A stretch of 64,000 nucleotides of DNA from Pyrocephalus nanus. Its lineage: Eukaryota > Chordata > Aves > Passeriformes > Tyrannidae. The position numbers and the translations under genes were made by a program. Under the pieces are notes generated by a model, which was not told the origin of the DNA, ran no database searches, and was given only the letters and a program-made list of their open reading frames with translations. The DNA is taken from the NCBI GenBank assembly GCA_038380795.1, contig CM076267.1, positions 7,299,501 to 7,363,500 of the forward strand. Reading direction: 5' to 3'. This document shows, one piece after another, positions 37,201 to 48,882 of this stretch; the stretch's first letter is position 1, and each line of letters begins with the position of its first letter.

Positions 37201-39237
37201 AGTCCTTAGTTGAAGCATTTCCAGTCCCTGTTAAACACACTGTTTAAAATCAATTACCTGCAGAAAACGGCAAGGGCAGACACCTAGCATGTTAACTCGC
37301 TTTTTTACACTCCCAGGAGTAACAGTTAATCCACTTCTAGCTAGTATTTCACTATTCAAAAACAAAATGAAAAAATATGTCAGAGGAAGGACTGCCAAAG
37401 TAAGAGGGTTCAGTACATGGGTTGCCTGCTTTTGGTGCATCAGAACCAAATATAATTGTTTGGGGTGTTCACGTTTCCTGGATAACCTTCAGCAACTTCT
37501 GAAATCATGATGGCACATTAGCTTAAAAATGTGATGGAAAATGTAGGTGCCAGCTAGACATGGCTCCCACAGCTTATCTTCTTTTACCTGTAGAGAGAAT
37601 CGATTGGGCTGCAGTAATTGTGTGAGGGAAATCAGAGGCACTTGTTGCCCTTTTAAAAGACAGTGCAGAGCATGCTTTGCTCTAGCAGTTCAGCCAGGCC
37701 CTGCAAGATTAAGGTGCTCAATATGACTTTCAGCCCTTCTTTGATTCTGAGTGACAAGGATAAGGTAATGAGGACCACATAAACATAGGCTGCTTCTCTT
37801 TTGACAAGAACCAAGAAATATAAATAGAAATTTATATGTAAGTAGTTTCTTACTTCCTATCAAGTAAGACCCATTAGAGATGAAGATATTTAACATAAAT
37901 GACTATGGTAATATTCTTAGTTCAAAAACAAATAGGCAAAACCCATAGGGGAGGAATATTTCCAAATTTCTGAGAGTATTAGAAATGCTGTAGAAGAAAA
38001 AGTAATGAAAATGACTTGTCAGAGGACTGCTAACTACAACAGACTTAAATAACAAATGGGCATATCATAAAAAAGAAATCAATATCAGAAACAGATAATA
38101 GAGATGGAGAAGATATATTGGGTCATATTCTGCATCTCCTGCTAGAGTACAGTTGTTCACTGCAGTATATCTTTTATCTAGTGTAGCCTTAAATTGTTCA
38201 AAGCAAAGTAAATTCCTCTGCTTCCTTTGGGAGTGTCTGCCACAGACTGAAGATCTCGCTGTCAAGGGACATTTCCAGACATTTAACCTAAATTATGCTC
38301 ATTTTCCAACCATTAGTGCTGAATTTCCCTCCTTGGTGTTTATAGCTCTCAGAAGGACCTTGCCATCGTAGTCCCTTTGACATTGTTTGCCCATTATGCA
38401 AACAAAAGGGAAGTCTCTGGAAATTGATGGAAGATGAGAGGGCAGGTGGTGCTGGTACATCTACAGGCATCTACACTTGTATATTCTCTGTTCCATGGTT
38501 AGTACAGCACCTTTCCAGTAGGATGAATAAGCTGGAGGGTTATGTGGGACCACAGTGCTTCCAAATCAAGTATTATTAAGGTATTTGGCTGTCATTGTGT
38601 TGGGGAGTGTACACTTACCCAAAATGGGATGTGCAGAACCAGGGCATAACAAGGAAAAAAAAGGCATAGGTCTTGCTATCCAAGTTTTTCAGGGTGCTCT
38701 GAGAGAGGGGTATCTCTGAAAAATTCTTAGATCTTAATTTTGTATAAGAATAAATTATACCTTTTGATTAACACATTCTTGTATGAAAAACAATTAACAA
38801 AGCATAGGTATGGGGAGGCCAAATTTCTGTGGAGTGTGGGTTAATGTCAGAAAAAATACTCAATATGCCTCATATTAGTACTCTTCAGATATTCTGTGGC
38901 CCTTCAAACTGAATCATTTAAAAATTCCAGCTGTAATCACTTACTGAGACATGCCCCTCTTATTCATTATCACACCATTACTCTGAAGCAAGACAATGTC
39001 AATGTTTTGTCACCTGTTGGTTGGTTTCATTGCACTTCAGTGTGTTATTTCATTGTATTCAGTTAGACAGACATAATTTAAAAAGAATACAAGTGACAGA
39101 TAACATCATACTCACAAAATGCAAAATGTTTCCCTTTGCTTGAAACCTTCGCTTTAAAAGGCCCCTTTTTTCCACTGTCTATAAACCCCAGCAACGCTTT
39201 TAGCTCCCTGTCATCACACTATTTTCCTGTGTCTTAG

Positions 39238-39552
39238 AGTCTTGCTGCCAGATGAGGACACTGGACAGTGGGATTGGAACCTTCCCCCTCCCTGATTCAG
39301 GGAACCGATCTACGGGGCGGCACATTGCTAAGCCAGAATCAACCTTGGAAACAGAAGCCCTTGCAGCATGTGAGCAAGTTCCTCCTTCAGCTCCTTCAGT
39401 AAAAGCCAAAACTCTTGAGCGAGAAGTGCCTTCAACAGCTAAGAGCCAGGAGTCTGTGGAAAGCATAATTAGTCACTCAACATCCGACCCAGCCATGACT
39501 GCCAAAGGTATACGACCTTTTCAAAGTCGCCTTCCAAAACCAGCTTCCTCAG
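39238..39552 (+). CDS. NCKAP5: NCKAP5 exon with conserved DSGIGTFPLPDSG block
   Basis: This 315-nt exon enters and leaves in phase 1. Its first two bases complete a Glu codon, then it reads SCCQMRTLDSGIGTFPLPDS followed by GNRSTGR. It continues to KTLEREVPST, HSTSDPAMTAKGIRPFQSRL and PKPASSG. The acceptor is CTGTGTCTTAG (39236-39237) and the donor is TCAG|GTAAAA at 39553. MRTLDSGIGTFPLPDSGNRS, TLEREVPS and HSTSDP are blocks I recall as almost invariant in vertebrate NCKAP5, and partly in NCKAP5L, so this is the most diagnostic C-terminal exon. The functional role of the block is unknown to me. Two overlapping-style DSGxx[S/T] motifs are noted separately. Confidence 0.96.
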
Positions 39553-41704
39553 GTAAAATGTCAATTGCACCAAAAGTCACATTATTTCTGGCCTGATGTC
39601 TGTTTTCATTAGCAGAGATCTTATAATAATGGCAATTGATAACAGAAATGTTAAACGCAGAGCAGAAGATACTCTTTTTATGAACGCATAAGGTTAACAA
39701 GTTTGTGACCTGAGCCATATGGAGATTTTGTTGCACATAATGCTTATCTGAGAAAGAAAAATTAGTTCAGTACTTAAATCCTTTTCTCAAGAAACAGTAC
39801 TTGAAGAAAAAACATATGCCAGCCTTGGAATTTGTCTTGAATAAGAATGTGAGTGTTCAGCAACATTCAGGATCAGACTTTGCGGCAAAGTACAAAGCAT
39901 AGCCATGTTGTGACACAGAAAAGACATATTCATAAAGACTGGCTTTTGAATCCAGATTTGAACTAAAGACTCATTTGGCCTCAATGCATAAATTCTGTCC
40001 CAATGAATATACGGCCTTGACCTCAAACAAGACTCTCATTACTTTACTACATCACACAAATACATTTCTATATAAGAACATAAAATACCTTACTTTCACT
40101 TGTGAGCTAAGTGTGTGTTTAAGCTATAAAATAAAAGCTGACAAAGGAATAAAAGGACTAGCAATCCATCAAAGCTCCAGCAAATAACTTGCTATTAGTA
40201 AGTAGTTCCATTGAATTCCGTGCATTTTTTTATAAAAACACATTGACTGTATAAGTTTTTGAAATTTTTTGAGTAATTAATATATCTTAATAATGTTAGA
40301 AATCACATAGCATTTATAACAGGGAAATTTTCATAGCATGACAGATGCAGTACAAAACACAGTAGAAGTATTAGTTTAATGGAGAAGAGTATTGTTTTAT
40401 CTTGACCAAGTGCAATGTCACAAATTTATTGGGGTTATGGTGGTTAGCACTTTGTCAGTGTATTTGTTGCTCCTATAAATGTGAGTATTTAACTTGCATG
40501 AATCTCTATCACTCTATAAGAGAGATTCTGTGTAATTAGCATGTAAGGTTAAATATCAAGTTTGGGCTTAGTTTAAGACCATCAAATATGTGTTCTGCTA
40601 ATGAGCTGACATATACTGAGCCTGGGAGGAAAGAAATCTCTCTCATATGTTTCATAGGATGCATAACAGAAGGATTCTAATTAAACATCTTAGAACTTAG
40701 TTGATTTAGCAATATTCCCAGTGCACTATTGCAATAGTGTAATAGACTGCAAATACACACTGTATGCTTCATTGCAGACTCCCCTGTTTGTTTCAAATCA
40801 AAGCTAAATAGAAGACAATTTAATACTTAGTATTTTTAAAATAAATGCACTGGTAATTAATGGTACAGCTTAGAAGGATTCAGAAGAGAAATCCTAGTTA
40901 TAGATTATATGCTACATGCTTGAATAGCCACATGTGTGACCTCAATTCAGCAGTGTGCTATAGAGTAGAGCCCATGATTAAACACTGTCATTATAACAAA
41001 TTGAACGGAGGCTGCAAGCATTGAATTGCTTCATAAGAAGTCAGTACCAGTGAGATTGTTCTGATCTTAATGCTAATATTCACTGCACCAACCTTGTAAG
41101 GTTTGTATCTTAATTAAATTGTCATAAAGAGATGTTTTAAAAAGTAGTATACATCAGATGGTGGGGTCAACTCATTCTTTACTAGAATATTTTCATTCTA
41201 TTCTTCTCTCCCTCACTTTCTCATCCAAATTACAATTATCACTTTATTTCATATGCACCATATATCTTCTTTGATGTTCTGATTTTGCATAGTGCAAGTA
41301 GAGCAAATAAAGAAGCTGGCTTTCTGCTAGAAAGGTACTTCCAATTATATTTATATTAAAAGACTGTTCTCTGAGAACATAAAATAGCAAAGCAGATCCT
41401 ATAATGCACAGAAGTAGCTATTGATTGTTGTTTCTTTTTTTAAAGTGAATATATTTTAAAACTAACAGAGGGATTTAAATTCATGCCTTCCTCTTCTGAC
41501 TGGAAATGATTTTGGATAAAATTGTGCCATTGTAGTTAGAATTATTCCAGTAAGTTAGTAAGTTGTTCCTTTGAGTAGTAGGATATTATTTGACATAATG
41601 AAAGTATCATGACTTGCCCCCAGTTTTTACTGAGTTATAATTGAAATACTATCATGAAGATAATGATGAGACCTACAATTTAAATAATGTCTCCCTTAAC
41701 TCAG
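39553..41704 (+). other. NCKAP5: NCKAP5 intron, 2152 nt, phase 1
   Basis: The intron runs from GTAAAA to CCCTTAACTCAG. It is AT-rich, with no recognised repeat, RNA gene or second coding region. Confidence 0.92.
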
Positions 41705-41841
41705 GAATATTTAACCTTGCAAAGCCAAGTGAACAAGAACCAAGTTCTGTGACCTCTGCCTCATTAGAGCACACTGAAGAGACTGTAGAAAATAGAAAAG
41801 TTCTTCCGGAGTGGACCAGCAAGAAAACTACTAAAGCAAAG
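41705..41841 (+). CDS. NCKAP5: NCKAP5 exon, acidic C-terminal segment
   Basis: This 137-nt exon (in phase 1, out phase 0) completes a Gly codon and reads IFNLAKPSEQEPSSVTSASL, then EHTEETVENRKVLPEWTSKK and TTKAK. The acceptor is TTAACTCAG and the donor is AAAG|GTATAA at 41842. PSEQEP, SSVTSASLEHTEE and LPEW resemble the matching region of remembered mammalian NCKAP5, where identity is moderate. No domain is recognised. The upstream in-frame ATG context at 41641 is intronic. Confidence 0.88.
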
Positions 41842-43869
41842 GTATAATTTAAGAAGTGGCATCTGTTAAATGAGATAGGTATTGTGGCCAGTGTATAGGT
41901 ATCAGAAATGGCCAATGTTTTTAACATGGTGGAAATAGTAACTAACACTCTAACAGCTATATTCACTTTCTTAACCTTCATTGGCAATCTCATTATTTAA
42001 TATTATTAATAATAATAATACAGCACCTAATAATAATGATACAGTACTTTGTCCTTGTGGTTTACAAACATGTTTTAATTAAAATCCTCACGGGTGTTTT
42101 TAGACAAGGAAATGGAGACCTTTTACCCTGTTTTTCTCTTACAGAAAGTTGACCTTGTTTGTTGCTTTTCATGAGATTTGGATTAATTTCTTCCCTGGCC
42201 TAGGTTTCCTTGTCTGTATGGCTGTGTAGTGTGAGGGCTTGAGCAGATGTGCTCTGAAAGTATTTTGAATGGGAAAATATTCTTAAATGTTTTGTACGAT
42301 GATTTGTCTGTTCCTCAATCTTTTCATGAAAACTGCAGAAAGACCAAACATGCAAACGCATACACCTGTGTGAAAGCTGCTGTTGCTGATTGCCAAGTTT
42401 TTCATATTCAGCAATGCCAGACAGTCAAATCCTGTGAGAAGTACAGGGTCAGCAGGGTAGCAAAGAGAGAAAAAAGCCTGAACAAAGTGGGCGTTAAGCA
42501 TGGAACCTGGCAGACTGCTGGCTAATAAACCTTACTCTACAAGAGGCTAAAATATTTCATTGTGTAGCTTTCTTGCATGTCTGCCTTATCCACCTACTTA
42601 CCAGCTGGGCCATCTCACATTTTTGTCTGGCCCATGCTCTGAATACTTAGAACAGAAACAGAGAGGTAGAATTACTTGCCTTATATATGTCATTGGCCAA
42701 CTGGTGGTGAATCCTCTGTGGTGCAGTAGTGTTGGCTTGCATGTAACAACCACATGAGCATGGTCTTCACCCTGGGACAGTCATAACAGACCACTCCCAA
42801 AATCACCTTAACACCACAGATGTGTTGCTGCTAATTAGTCTGACGAAGAGTCAGAAGGTCAGTGTGGGTGTGGCTGGCATGTGAATGTGTCTAAAGTCTT
42901 TTGGGACTGCAGCTGACTTACAATCTCTAGTGCTGAGCATACGTGGCTGGTATCCTCAGATTTGGTTCCCTCTCCACAGGGATGTGAATCTTTATAAATG
43001 GATGTCCTTCTGCAGCATGGATGGGAAGATGTGAAAATTAACATCACTCTTTGAGAAACTGAATTAAAACCCCTTTTGAGCCACTGATAGGCTGCTGGGG
43101 TTGGGATAGTAAGTGGTGTTTAAACATGGCACTAGCTCAGCAGTATCAGGCTTAGCTTCCCCCTGCCCATTTTGTGGGTTTTATTGTATTGAGCTGCTGC
43201 TTCTAAAAGGTTTAAGCCTTCAGGCTTTCCATGATTAGGAGGTGTCCAGAGCTGTCAGCACTCCTCTTTAGTTCCAGAAGAAAATTTTCCTGAGAAAGAA
43301 ATGGCATTGGAATCAGCTGGGAATCAAGGCTCTCTGATACTATAATGTAAATGCCAGGACAAGGGACATGAATTTAGGAAAAGCCGAGCATTTACTGGTA
43401 TAGAAAGCATGAGTATTGTCCACTTGCCATCCTAATTGTCTCTAGAATTGCTTGCAATAAACCATTTGTGGTATGCTAATTTTGCACGTTAAATAGACCG
43501 TGTTAAACATACTTAAGAACTTCTAAAATTCAACTTGGACAATAAAAGCATGTGAAAATTTTGGTAGATTTAAAAAAAAAAAATGTTACAGTGAAAAAAA
43601 AAAAAAACAACATAAAATCTGGACTGTTTCTGCCAGATTGACTCAGGGGACTTAGCAGGACAAGAATGTGTTATTTCCCCAATGTCAGACTGATGATTAC
43701 TTACTTGAAGGAGAGATGTTTAGCTAAACTGGTAACACAGGCTTTTCCCAGTTGAACTACGCATTTATACTGCATGATGAGTATAAAATGTTCTACTCCT
43801 AGTAGTATCTGCAGCATTATTTTGATACATATGCATCATCTGACTACTTTGATACCCTTATTTGCGCAG
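41842..43869 (+). other. NCKAP5: NCKAP5 intron, 2028 nt, phase 0
   Basis: The intron runs from GTATAA to CTTATTTGCGCAG. It contains an (AAT)n-like repeat at 42001-42040 and A runs near 43569 and 43595. The ORF at 42247-42525 has no recognised domain. Confidence 0.9.
42001..42040. repeat. (AAT)n microsatellite, interrupted
   Basis: TATTATTAATAATAATAATA is followed after a short interruption by TAATAATAATGATA. It is a candidate polymorphic microsatellite. Confidence 0.88.
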
Positions 43870-43999
43870 GACAAAGCTCTGAGGGTGTGCACTTACTCTG
43901 CAAGCAGCACTGACACTGAGCCAGAGCCAGAGTATGAACCAAGTTATTTTAGAACTGCAGAGGAGACTTTTCTGGAGTTAACAAAGAACAATAAACAAG
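43870..43999 (+). CDS. NCKAP5: NCKAP5 exon, CTYSAS segment near C-terminus
   Basis: This 130-nt exon (in phase 0, out phase 1) reads DKALRVCTYSASSTDTEPEP, then EYEPSYFRTAEETFLELTKN and NKQ. The acceptor is TTTGCGCAG and the donor is CAAG|GTAATT at 44000. CTYSAS followed by an acidic run matches the extreme C-terminal region of mammalian NCKAP5 as I recall it. If the donor is not used, the frame adds only Gly-Asn before a TGA at 44006-44008. A short C-terminus ending here is therefore possible. TEPEPEYEP is a small acidic repeat that looks lineage-specific. Confidence 0.9.
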
Positions 44000-46590
44000 G
44001 TAATTGAAAATTTGTACATAAAAATACATATCCCTCATCTCCACTCTGACTCAGCAGGAGATAGTGTCCTTCATTGAACTTCCTATTTAGTTTTCACTTT
44101 CTAACACCAAATCTTTCTTCAGTCTAATTTTCCATTAGCTTTTTATTACTTTTTGCTTTTTATTATGTGTATAGCTGTTTTTCCCTTCCACAGTTTTTGC
44201 TAGCAGAGGCTTACCTTGTGGAGTTTTATGCATAAATCTCTACAGTGTAAATAAAAATAATTACATTATTACAAAATTGAAATGTGACTATAAAGATGGG
44301 GTTGTTTGTTTTTAATTATGTAGCCAGTTGAAATAATGCAGTAGTCAAGACCATAGGTTTTCCAACCTTGGCATCAAAGTGATGTTGGTTATGGTGCCAC
44401 AGTGAAGTCTCTCTCCTTGTCCTTTGTGAATCCATTGCTGTTTTCAAGTACCAAAGCTTTTTGTGAGAGCTGGTGGCAATTTGGAATTTACTGAATTTCA
44501 GTAGATAAAAATACATTAAGAGAAGTCCTTGAGATAATAGCTTTCTGTGTGTTTAATAACTCATGCTGCAAGCCACCTCTCAGTGCAGGTGTGTGCCCTG
44601 GGGGAGGGGAGGAGAGGGGGGATCGTATCCTTGCTGGCACAGCTTCCCTGGAGGAGATGAATTCTGGCAAGTGCAAAGGCCAGTGCAAGGTCTCTGCACC
44701 ACTGAGGCCCCGAGAGCTTAAGCAGTGCTTGAGTGACTCACAGGATTTGTGCTGACCCTTGCACAGCCTGACCTGGCAGAGATTAACCTACAGCAGATAC
44801 CGCGGTGACGATTGCATTAAAAACACCGCGGACGGCTGGACAGGCACGCTGTGCTCTTCGGTGTCTGCTGGGAGTTGGGCTTAAGCAGCTGGAATTTTCA
44901 GAGCTAATCCATTTTTTGTGATTCCATGGAAGAGAGAGAGCAGAAAGGAAGCTGGGACAGCTTATTTACATTGCTTCTGTAACTTTGTGGTTTTAATCTG
45001 TATGAAATATTGCAAGTCATTTAGCTCAGCCCATAAACACTTCTTTTTAAAGATTCTGCTTTTTACAAGTCATGTTCTAATATAAGAAAGGTGTAGGTTT
45101 TTAAAGAGTTAGATAAGCATTTTTTTCTCTGTATAGATGACAATTTGGAAAAAAAAAAAAAAAAAGGATTTTATCATGTGTTACCAAATGCATTAAATGG
45201 CAGCAGATTCCAAGTTTAATGATACCTAAGTGTGACTTCAGGTCATTTCATTTTACATAGAAATTCGTTAATTTTATGCACCTGCCTAACTTCTGGGTTA
45301 GTAACAGAACTAAAATACATAATTGCTGTTGAGACAAATAGAAAAGAAGATTATAACACATTTTTGCAAGAGCATTTCTGCTACAGTCCTTCCTCGTGGT
45401 CAGGATTCCTGTTCTGTGCTCTGTAAATGCAGTTCCCACATTGTATTAATGACCACAATTTATCCCATCCTGTGTTCAAAGATCTTGGTGTCTTTATGTG
45501 CGCCAGTGATATAACCTCAAAACATCCACATGAGGCTGAGGCGGGGGCTCCAGCAAACCAATTCACAGAGAATATTTTTATAGGAACAGTTAATTACATT
45601 TGTTAGCTGAGTCCCCAGACTCACTGGTTGCACAATTCTAATCTTGGAGTGATTTTTGTTTTTCATTTATAAGCAGGGAACAGAAAGACTGAGTGCCCAC
45701 TGCAAAGGCTATTAAGAGTCAATGATAAGACCTTCATTGATTTAGTGGGCTGTGGATAAGATTCCCAGTGCATTGCCCAATGTTATGGAGAAGGTCAGTA
45801 GAGCAGCAGGGAATATGCCAAATATTCCACATTCTTCTTTTTTGACCATAAAAAAGTTTTGATTTGAATATCATAAATTATTTTTTATCCTGATGTGATT
45901 CTGTTGGAGGCACTGGAGGCAGAGGCTCTCCTAATGCTGTAGGTTTTAAGGCAGAGATGAAGTTTGTGTAACAAGAAGTGCGACGAAATGAACTTAATGA
46001 TCACATAAGCATCTGTCTTCTCTGCATTTTCATAAGCTGCAGAAAATGTCTTTGGTTTTGTTTTGACCTTCTGAAGGAGTTTTGAGCCTTGGACTTCAGA
46101 AACTGTGGTTTTATTCCTAATTACTTTGTGCTACAGTTGGATCTATAAAAAATGGATAGCACTTCTTTCTTACCTTACTAGTGTAGTTTTTTATGCTCTG
46201 GTATCCATGAACTAAAAATGTAGTGAAAAGGAAAGAATTATCAAACTTAGCACATCTGCTATGTAAGGCTATTGAGACAAGAACAAAAACTTACAGCAAA
46301 TAAATAGGTAGGGTCCCCCAGATCCCGCAGATGAACCATCTTGTCTATAATTTAAAAAGAAAGGAAAATAATGTTGGTTTTCTCGTGCCATCTCCTTCAC
46401 TTCTAATATTGAGTATGAACAGTCTCCTGTATATGCATTGGCTGGAGAATTAGGAGATAGTATTTTTAATGGTTTTATTGCACTGAATTCCAGATACCTT
46501 AAAACACTTGAAATACATTTAAAAGTTTTTAAAATACATTACAATCTATGTAGACTGCTATAATGATATTATTTGTTACATCTCTCACAG
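44000..46590 (+). other. NCKAP5: NCKAP5 intron, 2591 nt, phase 1
   Basis: The intron runs from GTAATT to CATCTCTCACAG. It holds a GC-richer zone at about 44570-44900 with a purine/G run (44600-44622) and a CpG cluster (44800-44870), plus an A15 run near 45152. No other gene was recognised. Confidence 0.85.
44570..44900. other. GC-rich, CpG-dense patch inside AT-rich intron
   Basis: Two CCGCGG sites (44800-44805 and 44826-44831) and about eight CpG dinucleotides fall within roughly 70 bp. The surrounding intron is nearly CpG-free. A G/A-rich run, GGGGGAGGGGAGGAGAGGGG, starts at 44600. It could be a small regulatory element or an old GC-rich insertion. I see no open exon with splice sites in it. 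Confidence 0.5.
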
Positions 46591-46778
46591 CTGAGCAGGA
46601 AAAACAAAATCAGAGAAAGTCGTTCCTGGGGAACCCAATCTCAATTTTGGATTTATACCAACACAGTCTCTATGGCCATTTTGGAGAGGATGGACCTGAA
46701 CAATTAACACATTACAGTTTAATTGAGAAGCTGAGTGGATCTTCCAGTAAAGACAGCAAGGACAAGGAGAACCCAAGT
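46591..46778 (+). CDS. NCKAP5: NCKAP5 putative exon, C-terminal extension
   Basis: This 188-nt exon (in phase 1, out phase 0) completes an Ala codon and reads EQEKQNQRKSFLGNPISILD, then LYQHSLYGHFGEDGPEQLTH, YSLIEKLSGSSSKDSKD and KENPS. The acceptor is ATCTCTCACAG and the donor is a perfect GTAAGT at 46779. The phase fits the 43870 exon exactly, and the peptide looks protein-like and polar. I do not recall this sequence from the human protein, so it may be a C-terminus shared by birds and other non-mammals, or an alternative exon. Without splicing at 46779 the frame runs a further 24 codons to a TGA at 46851-46853. Confidence 0.75.
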
Positions 46779-48207
46779 GTAAGTTACTGTAATTTTTATA
46801 TTAATTCTAATTTTGTTCATGATTTGCCTTTTGGTTTTTCCTCAGAGTGTTGATTGATTACTGAAACCAGGCAGACTAGAAAATAACAACATGACCTACA
46901 AAAGAGTAAAGATCTAAATATTTTTAGAACAGAATGTTACATTTGGATCCTCACCTGTCATAGAATTAGACTTCCAAAATTGACAAGTAGAGACAGTCTA
47001 GCACTTCATTATTAGTGAGGAACTGAAATTTAAAGCTAGCAAGAAAACACAAAATTTATCTCTTAAGGCTGCTCCTTTACATGTAATTAGATAGTTTGTA
47101 TAGCATAACATGTAGTAAATTACTTAAATCTCTAAAGATGTATTCCTGAAAATTCAAATGAAATTATGCTAGGTAAGTCACCTATCTTCTAATCTCATTT
47201 GGAATAACTTTTGGGGTTAGCTTTGGAATTCCTGATTTGAAGGTTTTAAAGATTATTTTGATGAAGATAATTCCTAATCTGATTGGTGGATCTTGATGCT
47301 AAACTGAAACAATTTTTTTCTCTTCTTACTTCATGGGAATCCACTTGCTTTTCTGTTTCTGAAAGTATTGAATCTGACGTCACACAGTCTCAGCAAGGCT
47401 GAAAAGCAACTTCTCAACCTGTTCTTTTCCTCCTCTTTTCTCATGCCTTCTCCTCTCATCCTCTGACTCTCTCTACTTTGATCTAACAAGCCAATTTTTT
47501 CTGAAAATAGAGGCATCTAATCATGTTGCACTGTAATCATATCACCTCTGTGTTTAGTCTCTTTCCCCAGCTCTTTTTTTTTCTAAGACAGAAAGCTCTT
47601 TTGTTTCTGTATGTAGCACTCAGCACATTTTGGGTTTGTTACAGTATAAACAAAGGTGGTAGTAGAAAACAATGAATCAGCTGCTGGTTTGTAACACCCT
47701 GGTGTAGTGCATAAATGAGAAAGAGTTTTTATCTCTTCTCACCCTCCAGTTTTCAGTTTCAGAAAATGACTGTGCGTTGTAACTTCGAGGTGCTTAACTC
47801 TAAACAAAGTCAGAGCCTTACAGCTTTCAGGAATCTGGGAAAAATGTGCAGAAGGAATATGAAGAAACAAACTTCTGTGCCCCTGCTTATTCCAACTATG
47901 TTGGCATGAAAGTTCTGCTTAATTGAATATTAAATTGACTCACAAACTTCAAAAGGAAAATCTTGAAATGCATGTGCCTTATTTCCCAATCAACCAAACT
48001 TCATTAGTACCTAGAATATGATTCAATTTTAATATATTTGGGTCATGTTAGAAAGAACAGTTTTAAGTAATCTGACTTCCGAGTTCGGAAGAAAGAAAAA
48101 GGCAGCAGAAGAGTGTGTAAATGAAGGAAAATAAATTGAGCATCCACTTAGTTCCTCATCTTGAAAGTCCAGAAATTCATAGATTAATTATGCACATGAG
48201 ATGAATC

Positions 48208-48232
48208 ATATATGTATGTATGTATATATATA
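48208..48232. repeat. AT/GTAT microsatellite-like tract
   Basis: Alternating TA with three TATG units over about 25 bp. Confidence 0.8.
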
Positions 48233-48837
48233 AAATTACATAAAAATCAGTTCTGCCTTCTGAAGGCCAAGGTCCTGTGCTATTAGCAAAGCAATTAGAT
48301 TTGTTTCCACCATAGAAAAGTGGCTCAGAGTTGCATCTACTTTCAATTAATTCTTTTCATGCAGTCCTTGTATATGACATCTCTTCAATGTGCCCAATCA
48401 GCCTCAAAACCTAAACAAACTGAACTGGCCTTAGGATCCTTGCAAAACTCCATCATTAAACTAAAAGGCAACAGGTGTAACTCAGCACTAGCATTTTACA
48501 TGCACTATGTTTGGGTGCTCTGGAGTTTACTTTTTAAGGATCAGAAATAGCTTTCAACACAGGGTTGCCTCTTGGTGAACGGTGAAAGCTCAGTAAAGCA
48601 CTAGAGATTTGCCTATTAGTATTAAACTTTTCAGAACAACAAATGAGAGGCAGTAACCATGAAAAGCAGGTTGTCCTGAACTTGTTTGAACCAGCATAGC
48701 AAATTTTTTTGAGTTGTAAGTTGTCCAACCTAGGAAAATCCATGAGTCTATTTAAATTAGAAGTATGTGATCTGGAACAACACCCACAAAAAAAAAGGGA
48801 GCCCCAGAAACAGAGGCACTTATGGTCCACAAATCTT

Positions 48838-48882
48838 AAAAAAACAAAACAAACAAAAAACCAAACAAACAAAAAAAAAAAC
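48838..48882. repeat. A-rich (AAAC)n-like simple repeat
   Basis: A runs are broken by single C or CC over about 45 bp. It is the complement-type counterpart of the G/T-rich tracts elsewhere in the window. Confidence 0.88.

Larger units (their letters stand above)
19829..39237 (+). other. NCKAP5: NCKAP5 intron, 19409 nt, phase 1
   Basis: The largest complete intron in the window runs from GTACAA to CTGTGTCTTAG. It holds one clear CR1 copy (22661-22936), a motif cluster at 25115-25153, an A/C simple repeat (27828-27866), a 23-bp tandem duplication (31155-31202) and several A or T runs (31860-31876, 34850-34864, 35819-35835). The longest ORFs (24305-24640, 25446-25880, 28698-29000) show no recognisable domain. 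An exon-like ORF at 35447-35709 is discussed in the findings. No RNA gene was recognised. Confidence 0.88.
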
